Positions 9,322-17,129 of a stretch of 64,000 bases of DNA are shown piece after piece; the stretch's first letter is position 1, and each line of letters begins with the position of its first letter. The translations under genes and the position numbers were made by a program. Below the pieces are notes generated by a model. The model ran no database searches. It saw only the letters and a program-made list of their open reading frames with translations, and was not told the DNA's origin. This DNA comes from Chryseolinea soli (GTDB lineage: Bacteria; Bacteroidota; Bacteroidia; Cytophagales; Cyclobacteriaceae), in the NCBI RefSeq assembly GCF_003589925.1, contig NZ_CP032382.1, positions 7,254,001 through 7,318,000 of the forward strand, read 5' to 3'.

Positions 9322-10485
9322 ATGGGAGAGCACTCGAACGCAGTGAAAAAGTATATATCGGAAACCATGAACGTAGTTTGCATTTGCGTCGTTGTCTCCT
9401 TAATGGGATCTCTTACGTTGAAATACGCCTTTAAAGGTGGCAATGGTACGTTTTATAAATTACTGAAGGAAAAAGTCGACGATTACTTTACGGAGTCAAA
9501 ACTTCATCCTGCCGGCAATGGGAAATTGTATGTGAAAAGCGCCTTGCAGATACTCTCTGCAACGATTCTGTACGTCGTTCTGGTTTTCTTTACTCCGGTC
9601 GTGCCGCTCGCGTTGTTGCTTTGTGTCGCGTTGGGTATTAACCTGGCGTTGATCGGTTTCAATGTGATGCATGAGGGTGGGCACCAGGCGTTCTCTTCGA
9701 ATGCGCGAATGAACAGTGTTTCGGCCTATTTTCTGAATGTGCTGGGTGGGATCTCGTATTACTGGAAAATCAAACACAACATCAACCATCATACCTACAC
9801 CAATGTGGAGGGAATGGATTCGGATATCGACGTGAAGCCTTTTATGCGGCTTCATGTGGACCAGCCGCTTCGCGGGTATCATCGTTTTCAACACATCTAT
9901 TGGGTGGTATTGTATGGCATTTCGTACCTGGCGTGGATCTTTTATGAGGACTTTGTCAAGTATTTCAGTGGCAAGGTCTCTGTGAACGGGGAGAAGAAAG
10001 CTTTAGCGGTGAGAGAACATGTTGTTTTCTGGTTCACGAAGGTCATTTATCTCGGCGTCTACGTGTTTATCCCGATCGTGATGGTGGGTTGGCTGTCGTG
10101 GCTCCTGGGGTTCCTGGTGATCACGATCATTTGTGGGCTCGTGATCAGCGTGGTGTTCCAATTGGCGCACGTGGTGGGTGGAACGCATTTTCACTCTGCA
10201 AAAGGCGATCGCGGTGACGCTACCCAGGAGTGGGCCATTCACCAGGTGGAGTCCACATCGAACTTTGGCACGTCCAGCAAATCGCTGCATTGGTTGCTGG
10301 GAGGGCTGAATTTTCAGATAGAACATCATTTATTCCCCAGAGTCAGTCATATTCACTACCCGGCCATCAGCCGTCTGGTGCGCGATGCGTGCCGGGAGGC
10401 CGGGATCGTCTACAATGAACACACGTCGCTTTGGAAGGCGCTGGTCTCGCACCTGCACTACCTGTGGCGACTGGGCAGGGCTTGA
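9322..10485 (+). CDS. Membrane fatty acid desaturase (front-end type)
   Basis: Inserts a cis double bond in an acyl chain using a di-iron centre in the inner membrane. Three histidine boxes are visible: HEGGH at 117-121, HNINHH at 152-157 and QIEHH at 332-336. The Gln in the third box is typical of front-end (delta-5/6 or linoleoyl-CoA-type) desaturases. No N-terminal cytochrome b5 domain is present, so electrons must come from a separate ferredoxin or flavoprotein. Several membrane segments lie at about 73-115 and 195-280. The start at 9322 gives an N-terminus of normal length. It stands alone. Confidence 0.93.
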   Translation: MGEHSNAVKKYISETMNVVCICVVVSLMGSLTLKYAFKGGNGTFYKLLKEKVDDYFTESKLHPAGNGKLYVKSALQILSATILYVVLVFFTPVVPLALLLCVALGINLALIGFNVMHEGGHQAFSSNARMNSVSAYFLNVLGGISYYWKIKHNINHHTYTNVEGMDSDIDVKPFMRLHVDQPLRGYHRFQHIYWVVLYGISYLAWIFYEDFVKYFSGKVSVNGEKKALAVREHVVFWFTKVIYLGVYVFIPIVMVGWLSWLLGFLVITIICGLVISVVFQLAHVVGGTHFHSAKGDRGDATQEWAIHQVESTSNFGTSSKSLHWLLGGLNFQIEHHLFPRVSHIHYPAISRLVRDACREAGIVYNEHTSLWKALVSHLHYLWRLGRA

Positions 10486-10694
10486 AAATGACGGGAATCG
10501 CGTTATTTCAGGGCGCCCCCTAAAGACACTGCTCATGCGGGTATGTCCATTTAAATGACTACCTTGCACGAAATTACGACTGCATTATCTTCTCCCCCTT
10601 TCCATTTTAGATAATCCAATTGCATTTGTGGCCCTTTTGAAGTCACGCGTTGACTCGAAACAACTAGTTTTTTATTATTCACTAATCCATACAC

Positions 10695-11561
10695 ATGAGA
10701 CAACTAAAGATCAGCAAGCAGATTACCAACCGGGAAAGCCAGTCCCTGGACAAGTATTTACAAGAAATTGGAAAGGTTGAATTGATCAGTGCTGAGGTTG
10801 AAGTTGAACTTGCCAAGCGCATCCGCGAAGGTGACCAGGTGGCGATGGAGAAATTGACGAAAGCCAATCTCCGCTTTGTGGTTTCGGTTGCAAAGCAATA
10901 TCAGAACTCGGGCCTCACGCTGGGCGACCTGATCAATGAAGGTAATTTAGGGCTGATCAAAGCGGCAAAACGGTTTGATGAAACGCGTGGATTCAAGTTT
11001 ATTTCCTACGCGGTTTGGTGGATCCGTCAGTCGATCATGCAGGCCTTGGCCGAGCAGTCGCGCATTGTGCGCCTTCCCTTGAACCGGGTGAGTTCTTTGA
11101 ATAAAATATCGAAGACCTTTTCGGACCTCGAACAGAAATTTCAACGCGAACCCCTGCCGGAGGAAATGGCCGAAGTGATCGGTGTTTCCGCACAGGATGT
11201 GCAGGATAATCTGAAAGTCGCAGGCCGTCATGTGTCGATGGACGCACCCTTTGCGCAAGGAGAAGACAACAACAGTCTGCTCGATGTGTTGAGCGACACC
11301 AACGAAGCGCGGCCGGATGCCGGGCTGCTCTCCGATTCACTTATCGAAGAAGTTCAGCGGGCGCTTTCAACGTTGCCTGCGCGCGAATCGGAAGTGTTGG
11401 GAATGTACTTTGGTTTGAACAGCACAGAAGCCATGACCCTCGAGGAAATCGGCGAGAAGTTTAACCTGACGCGTGAGCGTGTACGCCAGATCAAAGAGAA
11501 AGCTACCCGTCGGCTGAAAAATGCCGCGAGAAGCAAAACATTGAAATCGTACTTGGGATAA
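10695..11561 (+). CDS. rpoD: RNA polymerase primary sigma factor (RpoD/SigA family)
   Basis: The housekeeping sigma factor of Bacteroidota type: 288 residues, no region 1.1, starting [20 protein letters not shown]. Region 1.2 is YLQEIGKV near 24-31, region 2 follows with [13 protein letters not shown] and the -10 recognition and melting segment [15 protein letters not shown] near 95-109, region 3 includes [11 protein letters not shown], and region 4 ends with the helix-turn-helix [17 protein letters not shown] near 258-274. Near-perfect agreement with the group's typical length and N-terminus makes this the primary factor rather than an alternative one. It recognises TAnnTTTG-type promoters in this phylum. 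Monocistronic. Confidence 0.95.
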   Translation: MRQLKISKQITNRESQSLDKYLQEIGKVELISAEVEVELAKRIREGDQVAMEKLTKANLRFVVSVAKQYQNSGLTLGDLINEGNLGLIKAAKRFDETRGFKFISYAVWWIRQSIMQALAEQSRIVRLPLNRVSSLNKISKTFSDLEQKFQREPLPEEMAEVIGVSAQDVQDNLKVAGRHVSMDAPFAQGEDNNSLLDVLSDTNEARPDAGLLSDSLIEEVQRALSTLPARESEVLGMYFGLNSTEAMTLEEIGEKFNLTRERVRQIKEKATRRLKNAARSKTLKSYLG

Positions 11562-11786
11562 CGGAATGTCTAGGTAATGTGGATCTATTGGTGTAGCTTG
11601 CCGTGCATTTAAGAAATAGTGCCTTTCAGCAAGTTCCTGCTCTTCAGATTCTGTTGCATCCACCTTCCTTAATTAAACATTCCTAGTCAAGTTTCTCCAA
11701 ACAAAGCTATAGAATACTGCCGGGTCATTTAAAGTTGGCTTTATCTTACCCGTATGTTCGAAAAACAATTAATACAATAAATAACA

Positions 11787-11978
11787 ATGCAAGGAACAGT
11801 GAAATTTTTTAATGAAACCAAAGGTTTTGGATTCATTACGCCCTCAGATTCAAGTGAAGACATTTTTGTACACGTATCAGGCCTCGTTGATGAGATCCGT
11901 GAAAACGATCAGGTTCAATATGATGAAGAAAGAGGTAAGAAAGGCATGAATGCCGTGAACGTTACCGTATTGAACTAA
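11787..11978 (+). CDS. Cold-shock domain protein (CspA family)
   Basis: A 63-residue single-stranded nucleic-acid binding protein acting as an RNA chaperone. Both RNA-binding motifs are present: RNP1 KGFGFI (residues 12-17) and RNP2 DIFVHV (25-30). The start MQGTVKFF is canonical. It has its own 225-bp upstream region after rpoD and is followed by a strong terminator, so it is probably transcribed alone. Csp genes often have regulatory 5' leaders, but I could not identify a specific fold. Confidence 0.95.
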   Translation: MQGTVKFFNETKGFGFITPSDSSEDIFVHVSGLVDEIRENDQVQYDEERGKKGMNAVNVTVLN

Positions 11979-12006
11979 ACGAAAGTTTTATATAGTATTT
12001 AAAGGA

Positions 12007-12039
12007 TAGATCGCCTCACAAGGGCGGTCTATTTTTTTT
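12007..12039 (+). terminator. Intrinsic terminator of the cold-shock gene
   Basis: A 10-bp stem (12007-12016 TAGATCGCCT with 12022-12031 GGGCGGTCTA, two G-U pairs), loop CACAA, and eight Ts follow the stop codon by 28 bases. Confidence 0.9.
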
Positions 12040-12059
12040 GACGCATCCCAGAAATCGTT

Positions 12060-12175
12060 TTGAACCGCAGAGACACAAAGAGCGGCAAAGTCAACGCAAG
12101 GGAAAGACAGCGTTCCTCTTGGTGTCGACTTTGCGCCTTTCTTGCTCGCCGAAGCTTTAGCGAAGGCGGTGAAAT
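12060..12175. repeat. Candidate intergenic interspersed elements
   Basis: Two stretches look like non-coding repeat units rather than gene remnants: GAACCGCAGAGACACAAAG (12062-12080), of the form often seen as dispersed 'ctctgtgtctctgcgg' elements, and CGCCGAAGCTTTAGCGAAGG (around 12148-12167), which has complementary CGCC/GGCG ends. They lie between the csp terminator and the end of the methyltransferase. Repetition elsewhere in the genome cannot be tested from this window. Confidence 0.3.
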
Positions 12176-12180
12176 GTATT

Positions 12181-12993
12181 TCAGGCAGCCGCTTTCCGCA
12201 GCACAAACCGATAATATTGGCGCACGCCATCTTTAAGCGTGGTATGGAAGGGAGACCCAACGATGCCCGCAAATTCCCCGAAGAGCTTTTGCCACTTCGC
12301 CGGGATCAACTTGCGGATCATTTCCTTTTTGGTTTCGTCTTCGGCCTCGATGGCGCTGATCACGTTCGCGCTGATGTTTTCTTCTTCCACACACTCCATG
12401 CCCGTGGTTTGAAGCTGGTCCTTGAAGATCTTCATGTTTTCGACGGAGTTTCTAAAATCGACCAGCAACAAATAGCCACCCGGCTTTAGCACGCGCTTTA
12501 CTTCCGATAAAAACGTCGGCACACAGCCGTAGCCGTGGCAGGACTCTACGTTGATGACCACGTCGATCGAATTGTCGACGAGTGGAATGGCTTCGGCGCT
12601 GCCCTGGATGAACTTCAGATTGGGTGCGACGTGGATCTTGTTGGCGAGGGTCACGGCGCTGCCGGCGATGTCCATGCCGGTGTAGAAAGCGGGCTTCAGC
12701 GAACGCACAATGTATTCAGCTCCTCCTCCCCGGCCGCTGCCGACTTCCAGCAATTGTTTGCCCTCTATATTCGTTTTCGAAGCCAGGTAGTGATACATCT
12801 GCATGGAATAGCGCTGGCGGGTGGTGGCATGAACATCGATGCAATGCTCGCAGTCCTTGGGAACGTAGCCGTAGTTCATGAAATGCCAGTCGGAAGCGGG
12901 AATGTATTTGGCCAGCGCTTCGTAGGTGATGCGTGCATTTAAGCGCTTGAACCATGCATAGCCCTTGAGCATGCGAATTATGCGATTGATCAT
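12181..12993 (-). CDS. Class I SAM-dependent methyltransferase
   Basis: A 270-residue Rossmann-fold methyltransferase. Motif I LLEVGSGRGGG is at 81-91, the acidic end of strand 2 is YTGMDIAGSAV, motif II-like DVVINVESCHGY and the post-II segment LKPGGYLLLVDF follow. The overall pattern resembles Rv2952-type lipid or polyketide methyltransferases and sterol/ubiquinone-type enzymes, but the acceptor is unknown. The N-terminal 60 residues carry NYGY and a Cys-rich DCEHCIDVH. It is a single gene on the minus strand, with a 12-bp palindrome 30 bp upstream of its start. Confidence 0.88.
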   Translation of the reverse strand: MINRIIRMLKGYAWFKRLNARITYEALAKYIPASDWHFMNYGYVPKDCEHCIDVHATTRQRYSMQMYHYLASKTNIEGKQLLEVGSGRGGGAEYIVRSLKPAFYTGMDIAGSAVTLANKIHVAPNLKFIQGSAEAIPLVDNSIDVVINVESCHGYGCVPTFLSEVKRVLKPGGYLLLVDFRNSVENMKIFKDQLQTTGMECVEEENISANVISAIEAEDETKKEMIRKLIPAKWQKLFGEFAGIVGSPFHTTLKDGVRQYYRFVLRKAAA

Positions 12994-13603
12994 TTAGGTG
13001 TTAGGTTATAGTTTTAAAAAAGTGTATCGATACATAGCCTTCGCATGCATGGGCATGGTGAAGCTATTCAGGCCTTTCTGCTAAGTACGGTGAGGGAAAT
13101 GGTGGACGAGATGGCTCTGTGTTCTTTCTATCCAGGATTGGCTCAACGCAAGTTGATCGTGTGATGACGGCGCGGCTCCATGACGCTTTTTAAGGCGGCG
13201 CTTACATTTCGTGAGAAAGTGATCATGGGGAGAGGAACACGATCGGATCGTCATACGATGACGATCTCAACAAGATGGTGTTATTTCATGACAATTCCTA
13301 TCGGGCACCGACGTCGGACCGTGGGAAACAAGGCTATGTTTGAGAAATTATTGAACACGGTTTCATATTCAATCGAATCGTCACTTGGATTCCGATACTC
13401 GTGTAGAATGAAATGCCCATCGACCTAAAAAAATTTCATGTTTTTTTAATCGATCTTCTAAAATAGAAAATCGTATAATCCGTTTCAGGAATTAGGATTG
13501 CGCGGGAAACACATGGATTGGGTTGCTGTTGGAGGAGTGGTAGCTGACGTTTTCGGCCTTTGCCAGTTGCTTTTTGTTGTTGACATAATCCCCCAGACCA
13601 ACC
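12994..13603. other. 610-bp intergenic region with an unexplained hairpin
   Basis: No ORF with protein-like composition. Besides the TGTATCGATACA palindrome it holds a perfect 9-bp inverted repeat, GATCGTCAT (13246-13254) and ATGACGATC (13258-13266), with a 3-nt spacer ACG and no T-run, so not an obvious terminator. The remainder should include the promoter of the LytTR gene, which I cannot place. Confidence 0.5.
13023..13034. promoter_or_regulatory. Perfect 12-bp palindrome upstream of the methyltransferase
   Basis: TGTATCGATACA is perfectly symmetric and lies 30 bp before the methyltransferase start codon at 12993. Its position fits an operator for a dimeric regulator; no regulator can be assigned. 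Confidence 0.3.
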
Positions 13604-14533
13604 ATGAAAGACTCTGTCGCAGAACTACCCTCACACCCGTCTTTCCGACCCGGAAGACGTATCAGCGAGTTTCTCAGGGCGCCTTTCCCCTATTATCTGA
13701 ACGACGACCGGAAAAATACTTTTCTCATCGCGGGCATCGCGCTGTTTGTGCTCGTTTTCATGATTGTCTTTAGACCCTATTCTGCGAAGATCTTCCTGGT
13801 GAGCTCCGTCGTCTTTGTTGTGATGTGGAGTAATGTTGTTCTTCTCCCCAAGATATTTCCCGCCACCTTCGACCCCTCGAACTGGACCGTGGGCAAATAC
13901 ATCGTGTTTTCATTGTGGCAATTGTCATTGGATGGTTTCTTTATCGCGCTCTCGCTCGAATTGCTGGATATCCACCCCGCCGTTTCCTTTGGACAGAAAC
14001 TCCTCCTGATCTATCCCAACGTGCTAAGCCAGGCCGTCATCCCCCAGGCTATTGCCACCCTCTTGCTTCGAAACAATCTCTTACAAGAAAATTTGCGTCA
14101 TGCGATGAAAGCCAACCAGGAGTTGGAGAAGATCCGGGTGATCCGGGAAGACGTGGAGCATATTCACCCCAACCTCGTGACCATTTATTCGGATACGCGG
14201 GAGTCGCTGCAGTTTCTTTTTTCGAATCTTCTTTATGTGGAAGCCAGCGAGAACTATTCCACGCTCTATTGGAAAAACGGGCAAGCCGTCGAGAACCGGA
14301 TGCTGCGGATCAACCTGAAGAATGTGGAGAGCCAGTTGGACAATCATTTTACGATCCGTTGTCACCGGTCGTTCCTGGTCAACATTAACGCCATCGCGCA
14401 TGTGACGGGAAACGCTAACGGGTATAAGCTGGCCATCAAGGGCACGGGCGTTACCGTTCCGGTGTCGCGATCGAAGGGCAAAGAGGTGATGGAGCGGATC
14501 GAGCAGCTCCGAAACGTGTTTGAGCTCAATTAG
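13604..14533 (+). CDS. Membrane-anchored LytTR-family DNA-binding regulator
   Basis: A 309-residue regulator with four predicted membrane helices at about 40-62, 64-84, 100-125 and 130-155, then a short coiled linker (AMKANQELEKIRVI) and a LytTR DNA-binding domain at about 200-305 (LLYVEASENYSTLYW, IRCHRSFLVNINAI, VPVSRSKGKEVMERI). There is no receiver domain, so signal input is probably through the membrane part. It ends 138 bp before the TonB receptor gene on the same strand and may control it; that link is inference from position only. Confidence 0.88.
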   Translation: MKDSVAELPSHPSFRPGRRISEFLRAPFPYYLNDDRKNTFLIAGIALFVLVFMIVFRPYSAKIFLVSSVVFVVMWSNVVLLPKIFPATFDPSNWTVGKYIVFSLWQLSLDGFFIALSLELLDIHPAVSFGQKLLLIYPNVLSQAVIPQAIATLLLRNNLLQENLRHAMKANQELEKIRVIREDVEHIHPNLVTIYSDTRESLQFLFSNLLYVEASENYSTLYWKNGQAVENRMLRINLKNVESQLDNHFTIRCHRSFLVNINAIAHVTGNANGYKLAIKGTGVTVPVSRSKGKEVMERIEQLRNVFELN

Positions 14534-14671
14534 TCATTCGTCCCAACGGGCAGTCATTGGCACCAGGCCGTTGTCAGTTGTCACTAAATCGCGCCCACTC
14601 GTTACAAACGCCCATTTTTTTTAGCCGCGCCTTTTTCTTTTGCGCTAGAAGTCAAAAACAACTTCTTACGC

Positions 14672-17101
14672 ATGAACCCCCATACCTCCCCTATCCCCAA
14701 ATCATCTTTTAGATTTTTATCGTTATTGATCTTGCTGACCGGCCTGTTGCCGGCGCGACTTTATGCGCAGTCCACCCAAACCCTGCGGGGAACCGTGGTG
14801 GACGGGGTGAGCAACACTCCCCTGGTTGGTGTTACCGTGGTCCTGGTGAATCCCGGCAACACGCTCTTGGGCAGCACGACCAATGCCGACGGACACTTCC
14901 GGATCGACGGCGTGCCCACCGGAAGACAGACGCTCCGTGTGACGTACATCGGCTATGAAGAACAAACCATCCCCAACATCGTGGTGACGGCCGGCAAGGA
15001 AGTGGTGCTGAACCTGAGCCTGACCGAAAGCATCAGCCAACTGGAAGAAGTGGTGGTGACCGGCGACAGCCGCGACGACAAAACCGCCACCAACAATGAG
15101 AACGCCGCGGTGAGCGCCCGGTCCTTTAACGTGGACGACACCAAGCGTTATGCCGGCGCCATCGGCGATCCTTCGCGCATGGCCGCCAACTTTGCGGGCG
15201 TGGCCGGTGGCAACGACAGCCGCAACGACATCGTGGTGCGCGGCAATTCGCCCACCGGTATGTTGTGGCAGATGGAAGGGCTCAACATTCCCAACCCCAA
15301 CCATTTCGGTTCGGCGGCCAGCACGGGAGGACCGGTGAGCATCCTGAACAACAACAACCTCGACAAGTCCGATTTTATGACCAGCGCCTTCCCGGCGCAA
15401 TATGGTAATGCAACGGCCGGGGTATTTGACCTGCGGCTGCGCGATGGCAACAATGAGAAACGCGAACTCCTCGCCCAGGTGGGTTTTAATGGGTTTGAAC
15501 TGGGCGCGGAGGGACCGTTCTCAAAAAAATCGGAAGCCTCGTACGTTGCCAACTACCGGTATTCAACGCTGGGTGTTTTCCAGGCGCTTGGCATTCAGTT
15601 CGGGACCGGCACTAACACGCCGGATTACCAGGATCTCAATTTCAAGGTGAGCGTGCCTACGGCAAATGGCGGGAAGTGGACTTTGTTCGGCATCGGCGGC
15701 ACGAGTAAGATCAACCTGTTGGGAAGCGAAGCCGACCTGGACAAAGGCTCTAACAACCTGTATGGAAGCGAGAACAACGATTCCTATACCAAATATCAAA
15801 CCGGTGCGGTGGGTGTCAACTATGAAAAAACCATTTCGAATACCTACATGCGGATCACCGCCGGTTTGAGTGGTACGGGCGAAGACGTGTCTTCCGATTC
15901 GCTGGTCCGCAACAGCGAGAATGAAGTGATCGACCGCTACCTGCGCGTGGAAAACAACATGAATACGCAAAAGTATTCGCTAAACTTTTTAACCCGGACA
16001 AAATTCAATGCCCGGAACAGTCTTACCTCCGGCTTCTATATCGACGACACCCATTTCAATCTCTACAGCCACGATGTCTACGCCAACGTGCAGCGCGACA
16101 CGGTGCGGCTGGATGTGAAAGACCGCACCACGCTATACCAGTTCTACAGCACCTGGAAGCATCGCTTCAATCCGCACCTGGTGTTGAACGCGGGCCTCCA
16201 TACACAGTACTATTCGCTGAACAAGCAATGGGCCGTGGAGCCGAGAACAAGCTTACAATATATTATCGATGGAAGCCACTCGCTCAGTGTTGGGTATGGC
16301 ATTCATAACCAAATACAGAGCATCACAACCAATTTTATACAAACCAAAGCGGCCGACGGTGAAATGTTGCTCACCAACAAAGATCTTGATTTCACCACCA
16401 GCCGGCACCTGGTGTTGAGCTATGACTGGAACATCTCGTCGAAGGTGAGGTTGAAAGTGGAGAGTTATTATCAGACACTTTCGAATGTTCCCGTGGAGCA
16501 GGTGCCGTCGTCGTTTTCATCGATCAATACGGGGATGTCCTTTGGAATTTCGAGTACCGACAGCTTAGTGAATCGGGGTACGGGAAGAAACTACGGGTTG
16601 GAGTTTACGTTGGAGCGGTTCTTCCGCGATGGCTACTACTTCTTGTTTACGGCCTCGCTTTTCGATTCCCAGTACAAAGGCAGCGACGGCGTTTGGCGAA
16701 ACACCGCCTACAACACGCAATACGTTTTCAATGCGTTGGCGGGCAAAGAATGGCGCGTGGGCAAAGGAAATGACTTCTTCTCTGTAAACTTAAAGATGTC
16801 CACCGTGGGTGGCAAGCCGCTTACGCCGATCGATTTTGAAACCTCACAACGCTATGGCAAGACGGTCTACAAGGACAGCGAGGCCTATAGCGACCGGCAA
16901 ACCCCCTACTTCCGATCGGACCTGCGGTTCTCTTACCGCAAAGAATATAAACACAGCACGCTGGAAGTGGCTTTGGATCTGCAGAACCTGACCAACAACA
17001 AAAATATCTTCACGCAGAACTACAATCCGCGGACGAACTCCATTGTGACGGTGTATCAGCAATCGTTCTTCCCGGTTCCCTACTTTAAGTTTACGTTTTG
17101 A
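14672..17101 (+). CDS. TonB-dependent receptor with carboxypeptidase-like regulatory domain
   Basis: An 809-residue outer-membrane receptor powered by TonB. The signal peptide is about residues 1-33 (ends RLYAQ). A carboxypeptidase D regulatory-like beta-sandwich follows at about 36-125 (LRGTVVDGVSNTPLVGVTVVLV, in the DNA as one uninterrupted frame), then the connector LEEVVVTGD, a plug domain at about 150-270 (GNSPTGMLWQMEGLNIPNPNHF) and a beta-barrel ending YFKFTF with a terminal aromatic residue. No SusD partner follows, so it is not a standard glycan SusCD pair; a peptide or metal-chelate substrate is possible. The substrate is unknown. Confidence 0.9.
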   Translation: MNPHTSPIPKSSFRFLSLLILLTGLLPARLYAQSTQTLRGTVVDGVSNTPLVGVTVVLVNPGNTLLGSTTNADGHFRIDGVPTGRQTLRVTYIGYEEQTIPNIVVTAGKEVVLNLSLTESISQLEEVVVTGDSRDDKTATNNENAAVSARSFNVDDTKRYAGAIGDPSRMAANFAGVAGGNDSRNDIVVRGNSPTGMLWQMEGLNIPNPNHFGSAASTGGPVSILNNNNLDKSDFMTSAFPAQYGNATAGVFDLRLRDGNNEKRELLAQVGFNGFELGAEGPFSKKSEASYVANYRYSTLGVFQALGIQFGTGTNTPDYQDLNFKVSVPTANGGKWTLFGIGGTSKINLLGSEADLDKGSNNLYGSENNDSYTKYQTGAVGVNYEKTISNTYMRITAGLSGTGEDVSSDSLVRNSENEVIDRYLRVENNMNTQKYSLNFLTRTKFNARNSLTSGFYIDDTHFNLYSHDVYANVQRDTVRLDVKDRTTLYQFYSTWKHRFNPHLVLNAGLHTQYYSLNKQWAVEPRTSLQYIIDGSHSLSVGYGIHNQIQSITTNFIQTKAADGEMLLTNKDLDFTTSRHLVLSYDWNISSKVRLKVESYYQTLSNVPVEQVPSSFSSINTGMSFGISSTDSLVNRGTGRNYGLEFTLERFFRDGYYFLFTASLFDSQYKGSDGVWRNTAYNTQYVFNALAGKEWRVGKGNDFFSVNLKMSTVGGKPLTPIDFETSQRYGKTVYKDSEAYSDRQTPYFRSDLRFSYRKEYKHSTLEVALDLQNLTNNKNIFTQNYNPRTNSIVTVYQQSFFPVPYFKFTF

Positions 17102-17129
17102 AAATGCACAGCAAACTGTTTCGCCGTCC

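Noticed and set aside
13180..13773. Two plus-strand ORFs in the gap before the LytTR gene
   Set aside because: Arg- and Thr-rich low-quality translations, one overlapping the secure LytTR start; no domain.
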